From positions 10,638,501 to 10,702,500 of the forward strand of contig NC_134031.1 in assembly GCF_964204645.1 (NCBI RefSeq): a stretch of DNA of 64,000 bases. The letters run 5' to 3'. Below the pieces are notes generated by a model. It saw only the letters and a program-made list of their open reading frames with translations. It searched no databases and was not told the origin of the DNA. The position numbers were made by a program, and so were the translations under genes. This DNA is from Tubulanus polymorphus (Eukaryota > Nemertea > Palaeonemertea > Tubulaniformes > Tubulanidae). This document shows, one piece after another, positions 24,801-39,800 of this stretch; the first letter of the stretch is position 1, and each line of letters begins with the position of its first letter.

Positions 24801-27800
24801 TTCTTCTTTTCAATTGCCTTGCCTATCGATTGGCTAATTTGCATTTCGTATTCATCAGAATTTTAATTCTGATTGAACATTTATTTACGTTCCAAAGACT
24901 TAATTGTAAATTTGCTCCATTTTAAATTTTGGCAATTATATCTTGGGTCCAGAGACACAAAAATTTGATATAAACCGGCTCTTTCTATGTGGAAGTAAAA
25001 ACTGCAGTGTGTACAAATGTATACGTTTTGCAATTGCAATTAAAATCGATATATAGCACACTCGAATTCGGAACGCTTTATAGGAATTGGCAAAAAATGT
25101 CTACTGTCTCTGTCACACGACGTAATTTTGTTACTAATCAATTTATCTTAACGGGGCGCCAGTTACATAGTATTGTTATGCTAATAAATAGGGGATGACG
25201 TCATAGCAACATCTCTGAGCGTCTGCGGTGCGGTTTTTTCAGCAGTACCTGAGCTGTATGCCGAACTATGGCTCAAAAATGGAAATTAGGGGTCCAGGGA
25301 CACCATGCCCACTTGGAAAGTGGTTTCAAATGCTCAAAATGCTCAAAAACAATTTGAATATTTAACGCCCCCTGGCGACCATACACAAAACCCAATGACC
25401 TTGAAACTCACCACATTCAGCATGTCAGCAGCTATAATTTTTGCAAATAGTTGTGATAACAATATATGCCTCAGTACCAATATAATATGGAAATACTAAG
25501 TTATTCTACTATTCAACACCCCTGGTGACCATATGCAAAACCCAATGACCTTGAAACTCACCACATTCATACAACATGTCAGCAGCTACAATTTTGCAAT
25601 TGGTTGTGGTAACAAAATATGCATAGGTACAAATATGATAAGGAAATACGAAGTTATTCTACTATTCAACGCCCACTGGAGACCATATGGAAAAATTAAT
25701 AACCTTGAAACTCACCACAATCATACAGCTTGTCATGAGCTACAACTTTGTAATTGATTGTGGTAACAAAATATGCATAGGTACAAATATAATATGGAAA
25801 TACTAAGTTATTGTATCATTCAACGCCACCTGGTGGCCATATACAATAACCAATGACCTTGAAACTCACCGCAATCATAGACCATGTCATGAGCAACAAC
25901 TTTGCAATTGATTGTGGTAACAAAATATGTTTAGGTTTCAATATTATGTGGAAAAACCTTTTTCCACCTACGAATGAGTACTGATGACACCAAGATGGCC
26001 ACCAATTGTGTGATCATAGGCTGATAAAAAATACCTATCTCAAGGATTGAAGATCTCTTTCCATAGATTAGCCAACACAAATTTCAAAGAAAAATGGCAA
26101 ACCAGTAGGAAGCTACAGGACTCAGAATTCAGGCCAAAATTGACATTTTTGGGCACAAAAAAGGTCACAGGACGGCCATCTTGAGTCCGATCAACCCAAA
26201 TTTTCTTATGCTGATGGGCACTTGGGGGATACAAATACCTACGAAAGATCAAGGTAATTGATCAAAGCGTCTTCAAAATTTCCCTCAAAAACTTTAGATA
26301 TGTGTAAAAAGTGCTGATTTTGGCGTACAACAATGGCTGTCATCTTGAATCTGACAGGGCCAGTTTTTGGGCTGAAGATGTGTCTACGGTAGATACATGT
26401 GTAACCCAAATATCAAGACATTACATTGGGCCCTCTTCAAAACTTCCCAAAATAACTGGATGCCGTCTACATTCGAACGGACGGACGGACAGACAGACGA
26501 AAAGTGAACGCAATAGCCCGCTGGGACTAAAGTCTCAAGTGGGCTAACAAAAACAACTTGAGCGAATATCGTTTATTAGACGAAGTAGGATGGCAGAAAA
26601 TTTCCAAAAATTATGATTTAAACGCATAAAAGATCATTAAAGAGTTTACATAACAATGTATATAAACATTGTTGTAATGGTTTTTACGGCGTCAAAACAG
26701 TGACATCATAGCGTACACTTGCTGACCGCATGTTGTGTGTTGGTCCGAGACAATGCTTGATGTGATAGCATCATATCAAGCAACATCAAAAAATCTCACA
26801 ACTATTCAATTGATTTCAATTCCTGTGAACATGAAAATAAAGATTTCCTGCACTAAGGTGATGATGTTAACCTGAATAATTCCAGGAACAATATGTCAGT
26901 CATAGAAATGCAACAGCAGCAACAAGCAAACTCAAAACACTATTCTTTACCCTTGCACCTACTCGCTGTTCAACAAGTATGCGTGAAACTATCCAACCAA
27001 TCAAGTGAGGAATCCCATAGCAGAAATGGCATCACTTTCGATTATAACCAATTTCAAAATTTCAATCAACTCACAGCGATTTTATGGAAATGTTTCACAA
27101 ATATTTCCCGCAGTAACAACACTTCATTCTTTGCTGAACGTCGCTAGAAATTTGATGTCTTCAAAAACAGATAACGCTAAACCCTATAGATCTAACATAA
27201 ATGTAATAAAGTCTCACTCAAGTTAGCTGGAATAGACAGAACAAGTTTTATCTGGCAAAGATGATACCTTGTGATTGTAATAAGCAGTCCTGTTGGAATG
27301 AAGAGCAGCCAGAAGTGATTTAGTGTACTGTTGAACATTACTAGGTACTGGTATTGTTAACATTGATGTAGCAAGGTCTAATGCTGCTTGTCTCGCAGAT
27401 TCTCCATCCTCTCCAAGAGTCGTTACAGAGAAACAACCATCAAGAACTTCCAATGAACTCGCCAATAGCCTATAAAACAAATGTGCAAACCCTACAGGAG
27501 GACAAATGAAATGAAAGTGGTGGGCCTTCTGGCCAGAAAAAAAGATTGTTCTAGAATTGGGTTACCCATAGCTGCTTTGAGAGTAAGATTTATATACGTG
27601 GATAACGATACTGTTACAAAGAATTTACCACTAGGTTTGATCAAGGATACCAATGAACAGAATGAGGAAATAGATCTTGAAAAGGTCATATTTGTATCAA
27701 AGACTAAAGTGGTATTGGATGCTCAATATGTACGCCGGAAGAGAGGGGGATTTCCAATCACAAACTTTTGAATATAAATAACTAGGGGATTCAGAGACAC

Positions 27801-30800
27801 GATGCACATTTGACGATCTGACAATGCTTGACAATCTGACAATTTCAATATCATTACTACCTGGTGAACGAACACTGTGATCAATGAACTTGAAACTCAC
27901 ATTGATGTGATCCATGATCATAAAGGATTACAGTCAAACCTCGTTACAACAAAGTTCTGGGGGCAAAATAAAAACTTAGTTGTTTCCGATACTTCGTTGT
28001 AAAGGTTGGACACTATGGAGTGGTGGTCTGGCTCTAAAAATTTATATGCATACAAAACTCAGCCATATAGCCATGGCAGTGACTATTATAACTTGATATA
28101 TTAAATTAAGATTTCTAATTTGAAAATAAATCCTACCTGTCAGTTGCAGTAAGGGGCAGAGGAACTAATGATGTTATGTCAGGATCATATCCATTTGATG
28201 CAGACCCATCAACCACAGGCAGTACTGATTTACTAGGCCCTGTATCAGGTATATCATCTGTGTCTTCTGGCCAACCAAATGCTTCTTTAGTCTTTGTATA
28301 TAGTTTAACAGAGTCTATAATTGTCACACCAGAGGCATCCGCACTGGCACCGACTAAGAAAAAGAGATTTCAAAAATTTTGAATTTCAAATTATCTCTAT
28401 CACTTTAGGACAAGAGATTAGTCAGGACTGAAAGGGCTTATATGTTGTTAGTCCTCAGTTGAAGGGATAAAGTGCTGTTAGGGTAAAAAACAGATACCTA
28501 TAGTTTCTTAAATTTTCAGGTTGAAAATTGACAAAACCACCTCAATTTTGATATATCAATCAATGAAATCAAGAATTATTTCAAATAAAATATTCTCCTA
28601 TGAAAAAAGGTATAATTCTTTTATTAACCCTCGATAACCCTCAAAAGGCTTACCCAACATGAAACCTCAGGACCACCGATAAGTCTCATGGAGGGGCTTC
28701 CCGAGGCACCACGGCCTAGCAATTCCCAAACCAGCTGTCAGATTTGAAATTCTCAAATCTGCTGTGAAATTGGAAAAACTGCCGACTTAAAACCCTTAAT
28801 CATGCACTTTCAATTGTAATTGATAATAGATAGAGAATATATTCTGCAAACTCTCCTACAGAGGGAGTGCAAGGATTTCAGATCTGCTACTCATCACACC
28901 AACCAGCTTACTTCTTTTTGGTGCATTTTCCAAGCAATAAATGAAATCTTGATGCAAATTTACTGCATTGAGAAAATGACCTTAAATCGGACCCTGGGAC
29001 ATCGAAAAAAATTGCACTTGTTGAAATAGAGGACTTAGAGAACATTTCTTCAATTCAGAGGGCATTAGAGGACACTTTCTAAAATTAGACGATTGAGAGG
29101 ATATCTGGGAGCCCTGGTTGAAGACAATATGAGTAAATAATTATACAAAGCTAAATTCTTTTTAACTGGTTCAACACTCACAGAAAATACTGAATTTTTT
29201 ATCTGTTAACAATGACTCCTCGCGTGTTAAGGCTAAGTCATACCATCGAGATCGGGTGAACACCTGGAAAAATCAATCATAGTCATCATAGTCCACCTGA
29301 TATTTATTACAGGAAGATACATACATATACATGTACATGCACATAAACATATACTCACCGGGGTATTTCGACCAAAGATTTCCAAATACACTGGTGCTCG
29401 TTCTGCACTGTGATTACCCAGAAGTACACGTATGCCAACAACAACATTGTTTGGATTTGTATGAGTAATATCTAGCGTGAATCCTGTTGGTTTTGTGCTT
29501 GCAATGTATAAACCATTGGTATTTAGTCGGTGTTTCACTTGCTGACAGTTATATACCTGCAGAACGTCATTCCCGGAAAACTACAATAATCATATGAAGA
29601 ACAGCATCAATATCAAATTATGTCATAAGTAATTTACCTTCACTTAGAGCAATGAACCTGAAGTGCGCTAGCACAACGAAACAATTGCGATATGTCTTGG
29701 TTTGAATACTGAAACAGATTGCCATTGTTGAAAAAATGTTATCGATGGCAATGATTTGGAAAGGAACTATTGTTCAGTTTATAGGTTTACTTTTTAAAAT
29801 CAAAATAAGATCCAGGATTCGTTTTAAGGTTATCCAGGATTGAAGTCAACGCTACCACCTGGCCTGGCATTCAGGCACCAGTGATCATGATCAACAACAC
29901 CTGGAATGAGACAATGATGTGTATGTGTGGAACACCCCAAGGGTTCCACTTAGGTGAAGTACCAACCCTGTTTCATGTCTCAAAAAGGGATTTTAAGTGA
30001 ATACAATAGCCTGCTTGGACTAAAGTACCAAGTGGTCGAAAAGATGGCGGTTAACCTCCCCAATGACTAAGTACACGTTTGGAGAAGAGGGGCTATATAC
30101 AAAAATCAAACAATGTTAATTCAGATAATAATGGCAAAAACTATATAGGAAACGGTAGAGTACTTAAGAAAAACATACCTCAACATCATTGCTTTGCTGG
30201 CAATGCTCAAAAAAATCTACAGGAAATGACACAACATTTGTAGGTCGACCTGAAATCAAATAGAAATCAAACATTTATCGAGCACATAATAGGAACACTA
30301 AAAGGTACATCACATCTTATATGCATACCTGCTTTGGCCGTTTTCCGCTTTTTTATAGGTTTTAAAGCTGATATTGTACTAGCTGGCTGTAAGGCTGGTG
30401 ATAACCAGTAACTGGTTTGATCAACATTGGCCATGTAGATTCTCAGACTTCCATCCTCGCAGAGCAAGATTAGAGTGGTTCTCTGATCAGAATTAGATGC
30501 CGAGTGACGAATAGCAACCATATCCTGGATCTAAACAGAAATGATTGACCATGGGTCCAGTGATACATCAACGACACATTGGCACATTGATCTAAGGGGC
30601 TTTAAGCATGCTATGGCACTTTACTTAGTATAACTAAGAATTGTTTTTCCGAGCGACTTTTACTTTCTTCTCAGACTACACCAGGTTCTCTTTTCTCAGA
30701 CTATGCGAGGTTTACATGATCTAGCCAAAGGCTATAGAAGTATCCAACCTTAAGCTAGTTGACTATGATGTCCAAATGCTGGGAAATATCTAAGTACCTA

Positions 30801-33800
30801 CATTAATTTTTCTACAGAAGTGGCCCTGGAACCCCATTTTGGATGAGGACTCACACCTTCAGGGCTCATTTTCTGAGAACCACATGCTTAATTTTCAACC
30901 CAGCGAGAATACCTTGGTGTACAAGGTCTAAGTGATCATGACAGTAGAAACTAAAGCAAAGCCACTTTATACAAGTACATTCTAAAGTGGTTAATATCAA
31001 TAGAAAGTAAATTTTTACAGTTACAACACATGTAGATAAATTTGGTTGAAGAGTTAAAGAATCCTTTTAGACAGCATTCATCTCGGGATATTTATATAGT
31101 AGCTAAACGCCTAAAAAATCAGCCCTATAATTGACAGATTGTCATGAGCGCTTGACCAGCTGAACTCTACAACAGCTTAAAAGTTTTGCAATAACATTCA
31201 TAATAGAATTTAACACACCTTTGCTTTAGCTGGCAAGATCTTGATTTCTTGCAGTACAATAGCATCGGGTTTTATCATCATCACAACAGGATTATTGGTA
31301 AGCTGCGTCATACAGCACACAAGACCAGGATGACCAGCAACTTCCATCCACTGAACCAAAGCCTGATTTCCTCCAGCTTTGCTGTTACCATTTGTGCTAC
31401 AATTGTGAAATTCATAGAATCAAGTAATTATTACGAGAAGGTTTACATTTTACCTTATACAGCATGATATTGAATTAAAAATGCATACCTTTTGAAATTG
31501 ATAGGGAACAATATCGACAGTTCAGTTACATCTTTGTCAATTGCAGCAACAAAGCTTTTTCCGCAAGAAAAACTGAAGAATAACAGCTGTAACATATGCG
31601 AATAGTGGACAGAAACACCACCAAGTCCAACTTGTCCATTTTGGTCCTATAAAATTCAAATTTTAACACGTATTAGAAAAGGTCAAGGGCAATCCGGTAG
31701 GCTGTGCGTGTGTGCTTTGAATAAGATTTTTGGTACAAGACGAACTACTGTGCTGGTATGTTTTAGAATCAATTACATGATGGTATGATGAAGTTTAGAA
31801 TTCCATTTGAAAATTCCATGCAAAAATGACCTTTTAAGGCGATTGACCCAATCAATTTTTTATGCTGACTGGACTTAGATGTTTACAAACATATGTGAAA
31901 GATCTAGTTAATTGATTGATCAAGTTAATTGAAGCGCCTTCAAAATTTCTGAACACTTGAACACTTTAAGCACATTTTACCAATGGTGAACATAAATGGT
32001 GGTAGATAGATGGATAAACCAAATATCAAGACAATCCATTGAAGTGTCTTCAAAACTTCCAAAAATAACTGGGTGCCGTCTATGGATGGATGGACGGATT
32101 GAAAAAGTACGAACGGATGGACAATAGACGAAAAGTAACCGCAATAGTCCACAGGGACTAAAATCCCAAGTGGGCTAAAATCATTAGGGATTTTTCATAA
32201 GAATTTTTCAGGCAAGTTTACCTTCAAATCACCATGTTTTGCTTCCAGTATATTAGTGATATAAAAAGGCCCATGTTTGGCTGAACTGGCCTCGTCCATC
32301 TGTTGCGTACACATGTATCCTGATGATGTCATGAGAACCATAGTACGAACTTCATCCATAACAACAAACGTACAATCTCGTACTTTCCCACTCGGTAACA
32401 GAAAGTAATACTGTGGACTAATAGCATCCAGTGAAAGATCATATATCTGAAATAGGAAGATAAGACCAGGCTTACTTTTCCAGTTTGTGAGATTATGAGC
32501 CATTGAAATGTAATTACAAAGAAATTGCACCAATTGAAATTTCTCATACTGCCGCTTTTTAGAAAACAGAGAACGTAATGGTCTAAAAGACTTTTAGATT
32601 TTGAATTTTACTTTTGTCAATAGAAGGCTACAACTATATATGTCATCCGTAACCTAAGGAGAAATTTTAGGGTCATGGATTGGTATTATTTTACAAAATT
32701 TTAAGGCAAGATAAAAAGTTTTTAAACTGATTTTAAAGATGCTTGATGATACAAAATTTGAGATTCATTAGAGACATACTAAACTAGAAAGAAATTTTAA
32801 ACCATCGTTTCTGATAACCTTGTCTATCCAAGGGCTTATATTGATTATGAGATAACTCTTAAATTCTTAACTAGAGGACCAATGGTCCTGTGCTCTCGAG
32901 GTACAGTTTTTTATAATACCAATCATATTACATTGTTCATTCTACTATGTTCGCTTTAACAATTGCCCTGGCACTACAGTGAGACTGGACAGTGGTAGGC
33001 AGGAACAAGTACATCAGATCGATTTGTTCTGACCGGTTATAGTACAAAAAGATTGACAAATGTGTATCACTTTCAAAGACGTTTATTCTAGAAAGTGTCT
33101 TTTTAACGGAATCTGACTAGCAGACAAAGTAAAAAAAATGACGTCACTTGACTTACGGTTTGAAGTTCATGGGGAAATCGGAAGTAGAATTACGTCACGC
33201 TAAAATCCGGCAACTTATGAATCAGGTTATTTCAGAATTTATTCATTTTGTGATATTTAGAACACGATTGGGTCGTTGAATAGATTTATAATGAACTCCG
33301 TTGATCGAACGAATTAAAAATAGCTGAAATCCCCTAAGCAACGGGAGAAAATTCATTATAACAATTACAAATGCGCCCACAGTTGGGCGCGCAGGGTTCG
33401 AATCCCGGAGAATTACGCTCTCGTGCGCGCAGTCGATCCCAGCCGCAGCACTGAAATACATTTATTTCATAAAATTTCATGAAATTGCTGTGAGAGATGC
33501 GCTAGAGTCGTATTTCGCGGCAGCGCGGCTGATTGGCACGTTCTCGAGTGCGAGCAGCAGCAACATCGCTGTCGACAAAACATTAGTCTCCACCCCTTCT
33601 TTTGCCAAATAAGGAATTTGGTACCGCTGGCCACGTGCTCTGCTTATTTTGAGCCGTAGATTCCCGGTACTCGATATTCCGGAGGATAAGTAACAAATGA
33701 ATATTTTTCGAAAAAGAAATTAATTTTTGTAGAAACATTTGTATTTCCTGCTAATTCGATTTTTTTCTGGCAGAATATACTCTTCCAATTGATGTGTTTC

Positions 33801-36800
33801 AACACGTTCCATTTTTTTTCTTAGAAGGTATGCTTGTAATTTTCCTTTTATTTTCAAATGTAGCTTATTTCTTAATTAACCACGAGGTCAAAATTCTTCT
33901 ATCATGCAAAAACCCTCTCAGATTTACCATGTCATTGGTTACATTATGGTTTCACAGTCACTTCATCTAAATCGAAATAGTATTCTTTTCAGCAGACTGG
34001 TAATTAAGAGTCTATATTCAATTAGGAAATTTTTGAAGTTTTTTTCTCGCAGAAATTTAAATTTCATTTGATCTGCTTTCTAATAATTTTCTAATCCTAT
34101 AAGCCCAAATTTCAGAAATGAATCAAAACTTAAGGCCCCCACCCACGAGCCGAAAACTGCAACGAAAATGGCACAGGGTAGTTTTCGGCTCGTCTGCAGG
34201 GGCCTTTTCGAGCCTTGTCATTCGCCAAATATCTGTCATGTTTGATATTTTTTGACGCAGCATCAACTGCGCTCTTGTGTGCGGGCAACTCAGAGATATT
34301 TGCATTTCATTCGTCATCAATGCGCATGCGTCATTACTCAAAAACCGATGATAGCGGCTAGTATATAGATTTCAGATTAGAAAAACACTGATTTTTGACA
34401 TGAATATCACTTTCTTTATGATATACGATTACTTAAATTATCAAAATCACAATTTTCCCCATGAAAGACTTTTAATCCCGATGTAGATGTAATAAGAACA
34501 AAAAGATTTCTTTATATTCAAATAGATTTGAATTCTATTCTGCTGCTTTTGCAGAAACCCTCTTGTAATTCTGTTCATTATTATTATCATTATTATAAAT
34601 TTTCCACTTTCCAGCCAAAAATTTTTCATAAAATGTAACTCCTCTCAGATTCGACCACTAACAGCTTATAAACGTAATTTTCATTTCAGTCAGAAATATG
34701 ACTCAGTGCCTGACCATTTCGAATTTGCGTATAGTAATTTATTATGAATTAATCCTGTGTAATTACCAAGTGTAAACAGCGACAAGAATAACGCAAAGCA
34801 TTGTCATCCATTGATAAAAGTACATCCCGAAAAGCCTACAAATTACCGGACGACCTGGAGCCTCAAACTCAACCGTAAATCGCGAATTCAGACTTACAAT
34901 TAGTCCGGATCCGTCATTTACTGCGGACAATATGCAGCCAACATGGCAGATGGTTGAAATCATTTTCAGCTTAAATTTATCGCAAATTTATGGCAAGTTT
35001 TAGGACTTTAATGAACTATGATCCCTAAAATGAGTCAATTGCTTAATTCTATTAGTAAATCAATTTACGTTGGCTACATTTCCTGAAGATTTCTGGCTCA
35101 AATCAACGTAATATGGACAGGAATGGTAGTGATTTTCCTATGGAATTTTACTTCCGCTATCACTTGACGACTCGGATCGATGACAACGACAGCAGAGTTC
35201 ATGCAATTTAAGGTGAGAATCCACTAACCAGGGAATGTTAGACATGATTTCTTGGTCTAACTGCAGTTAAGGTTACCTTTCCACTGGGTGGTGCTATGAT
35301 ATGAGTACATATGATAGCAAATGAGTACTCGGCAAAGCAATGATCATTGTTGGCTACCTACTTGCCTAAAGCCTAGCTTTTTTGGGGGGATACGCCTAGA
35401 ATAGATTTAGGCCCTTAATGTAGTGTGTAGAGCCATTGGAAAGCCTTAATAGTCAGTAAGGGACTGGTTTACACTTATGTACACGACTATTTATTTCAAT
35501 TACTTTCTTTCCAGCTATTAATCATGGAATGAACTGATGGTCACTACGGTCTTCAATTCCTTTGCCTATTCTTGCAGCTGGTGTGAATATATTCAAACCA
35601 CAGTGTGCAAGTGTACGTTTCAAATTAAGCGTCTCAGATGCTTGACGTTTTGTGTAATTGTTTTTTTCTAATGTCATGTTTAAAATATTTGGATCAGTAA
35701 TCAGTCGTGCTAGTGTACATGCAGAATTGGATTCATTGTTATTATGGGATGATAATTCATGGGCATCAATAGTCCTACGATATACTCTTGATATGAAGCT
35801 TTTAAAAGTTTATCAGAGACTTGTTTTGGAGTAAACCGAATAGCCCTTAAAATACCGAATCCACATGGCTTAACGGCCGGTGTCTACGCTCTGCGAGACA
35901 GTAGTAATAGATGTTTCACAACAAACTCACGATTTAAATATTTATTATACTTTCTTTCACTCCCCTATTATATTACATAACTCAGTAATTCTTACATTAG
36001 ATTGCTTAATTACAGGTGGAAAGAGGTCAAATGGCATGAAAATCGACTGTGGCTGACTAATTGACGCGAACAGATAAAGTGTTGAGGTTTCAAAAGATGT
36101 CGCCAAATGCTTGTATCATCAGGGGTAGACAAATTATCCGAAGATAAATGAAAACTCCACCTTGTGGATCGTCAGTGGATTTAGCTGTAATTATTTCGTC
36201 TGGATAAATCGACACATAATTCATTTCAAAATCTGTGTTCAGCAGAATTTCTTTCAATAAAATAAGAATCTATTTGACTAATCTTTTACTAATGTATTCA
36301 GGAGTGAATTTTAATTGATCTCAAAACCAGAGAAAGCATTCTTCAAAAATTTAGAAAATCCTAGACTCATAATCAAATTCTGTGAAGTCATTAAGGTCTT
36401 TTGCTCGAACCAAGCCAAGGGCTCAGGTGGCTAAAATTCAATTCCTCACTGTCCTATAATGCCGAGTACGACGGAGTTTACACACTGAAAAGCGTTGCCC
36501 TGTGTAAGTGTAATTTGGATAAGTCAGCAATATAATGATGGCCCTGCCCCGTGCGCTCCATCTGAGACATAAACAAGTTGGACTGTATTGCTTCAATGCT
36601 TTGACAAATGGACTCCTAATATCCACATATCCAGCATAATGTTGACCCAGGTTGCGCTTCTTGGCTATAGTCATATGTTATGGGCTAGAATTATTATCAA
36701 TGAAATCTTCGTACGCTTCCCAGTTCGACAAATGAACCAATTAGGCAGAAACCCGTTATCGCTGCTATGCAGCTATATTTTTCTTTCCAGTTTCATTGAC

Positions 36801-39800
36801 AACATTTAATGCGTTCGTTACTAGTCACTACTTTTAGTGTTTTCGTTACACTCCATACGTGAAGTTGTTTATAACGTGAAATAATCTTGAATACAAAGTT
36901 GCCGAATCTATTTTTGCAGCGCATTTAACCCCATTTATCGCGGTAAACATACACGACACTCGTCCCTCGAGAGCTAAATATCAAGGCTAGTAAAATACTA
37001 AACCCCTCCGGCTTGGACGAAGATATTGCCACTATATCATTTGCTGCAGGACTGTATAGTTTTTATGATAGGCCTATGGCTTGGGCTACCAGAAAGATAT
37101 CCTATCATGAAACTACACCACAAACATATCCTGATTATAATTAAGCTAACCACTCCACAGAGTGACTAAAATTGAAATGAAATAACATGAAATTTGATGC
37201 CCGTTGAAGCGATTTGTGCTCTCCATTCATACACTTAAAAGATAAATCAGGAACACAAGGGACATTCGACTAGAATGAGGCAAAGCCTCGAATGCCCCCA
37301 GCCTGAAATTCACTGCCACATGAAGTTACAGGGTCTGTTGTAAATGAGTTAGAAATATCATGGCCACAATTATTTCTATAAGAATGATATTAGAGAGCAT
37401 GTGTACAAAGTGTAAATAATTTATCAACAGTTGCAGCCTCTAGGCTGTTTTCCTCTGATGGCCATAATTTGTATCGGTCAACAATTGCAGCCTCTAGTTA
37501 AAATTTGAATCGAATCGACCCAATTTTGAATAGGGTTCTGGCCCAAGTGATACCCTACTTGTGTACCAAGTTTGAAATTAATCGGTCAACAATTGCAGCC
37601 ACAAGGCTATAAACCCAATTTCAAACAGGCTTTTGGCCCAAGTGATATCCTGCTTGTGTACAAAGTATGAAATGAAGCGGTCACCAATTGTGGCCTCTAG
37701 GCTGTTAACGTCACTTGCGGCGGTGTACTCAGACAGGGGTAAATCTATATGCCCCCTCTCAACTTAAGTTGAGCCGGGGCATAATGAGAAAAAAAAATCT
37801 TACATTGAACTTTTATGTCACTTATCATGAATGGAACTGTTACGGGGAGCACTTGCATGCCGATTGTAAATCAGAGGGTGGCTGAATATTGAGTCATGGA
37901 AATGAAACCTTTTCCAATGTATGGCCGCAGAAAATAAAACAACGGTGCGTAGTATAAGATGGTTTTAAATCCTGGAATTTACCACTACAATATTCAGACC
38001 TCGACCTATACCTATAGTTTGCTGCTTAGTATTTTCAGGTCACAAGAAATTACAATTTATTACAAATTCTATCAAACAGAAAACACAGCGCTCATCTTCT
38101 GCTACGACAATTATTAGGGTTTTCTGTTACATCACAGAAAACCCTATTGAGATTCGCGTGTTTCTTCTTATTATTATTTTATGTCACAGTATTTTCACTA
38201 AAAGAACTAAGGCTTTGTAACCTTACCGCCGTTGTCGATACAATCCATATGATATCGTTCAGCTCACTGAGATCTATAAATACTCTGCGTGTTTTTTCAC
38301 GAATCATCGTTACAAAAGCACTGTCGGGCCGTAAACATCGAAAATTTAGCCCCGTTCAATGGGGCGACATGTTTTTCGAGTCGTCATCCCGAAATCAACC
38401 CGCAGGCCGTTGTCACTTCGATTATTAATTCAAGTATAAATGAACTAATTTATTGCCGCAGACTTCACATTCAGCCGCGGTCTTCAAACAGTGATTTTAA
38501 CAATAGCCCATTTTCCTCATCAAATCATATTACCGATACACTCGAAATTTACTACTTTAGATTTTAAAAGCACTGTCGAGCCGTAAACATCGACGAATCG
38601 ACGTGTGTTACTACATCATCGTTCCGGGGATCAGCTGCGAGTTTCTCCTCATCATGAGAATCAAATCAAGTACAAATTAATTTATTACTACCAGTGATTT
38701 GGGAGGGTTTCAAGGAGTTAGTTTAACAATACCTATTTTTCTTTACCCAATTAACCGTGTATTTACTAAGATAAATCTTTAGTGTACCGGGGAATCGTAG
38801 GCCTAAACTAAACACGCCGAAGAGATATAGCGGAGAAAAGCTGTTATGTCGACGAGGTATCAAAATAAAAGAATATATTATTTTATTCGGCCGCAGGCTT
38901 CAACCTCTATATCAATACCATCAATACTCTGTATTTCCTACAGTACATACCGATCATTGTCAAATGCACAGGTATTTACTAAATACAAGTATATAACACA
39001 CACCTATCCGTATGCTGGACTCACACTTGACATTCGGAGTAAGCGTTGGCTGTGGAGGAAAGGAGATCGTTCGCTGTGTCGCTTGAAGATTTTATTGAGT
39101 TTTACGCGACCTTAAGGCTTAGGCCTACCGGAACTGACCTTTACTGTCTCAAACAAACACAGTATAATTGTTGCGTATATTACATTGACTCATTGGATTG
39201 AACTTCAAAACAAAATTTACGATATTTAGGAGGGTTGTTATTCAATAGGCCTACGACCAATCTGTCCGGATGTTCGGCCTACGCATATACATAGGCCTAC
39301 ATAGGCTAGTAGCATCGACTAGGTTCAAGCTAGGTTCACTGTAAAGGATGAATCAGATTTACTAAAATGCATGTTAATTAGTGATTAACTGGTTCTGACT
39401 TGCAACGATCAATCACAATTATCAATTTTATTGGCAAAAATGAAGAGTTTTTTTTGAAAATTTCGTCTGAGCAGACAGACTTATAAGCCAGACTTTTCAT
39501 TTGAGTTTTTTCATCATAAATGAAACAGGTATTTCATTAATTGCTAATGACTTAAGCTGAACGTAGGTCGGCTTTGCGACGGCTTGTGACTCACTGCGAC
39601 GCCATTCACTGCGACCGCCAGCGACGATTGTGTCGCAACGACTCATCGACCAACGCTCCCTTGCGACGGGTTGCGACTGTCAGCAACGCCAGTCACAAGG
39701 AGTCGCACGTGTTCTACTTTCTGCGACGGGTTGCGACTGTCAGCAACGCCAGTCACAAGGAGTCGCACGTGTTCTACTTTCTGCGACGCGACACGGCTGT

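Noticed and set aside
29233-29352. Extension of UBR4 exon 19 leftward to make one large exon with exon 20
   Set aside because: The open frame beyond 29359 reads [10 protein letters not shown]..., unlike the family, while a GTGAGT donor and a TTTTTCCAG acceptor define two exons that match.
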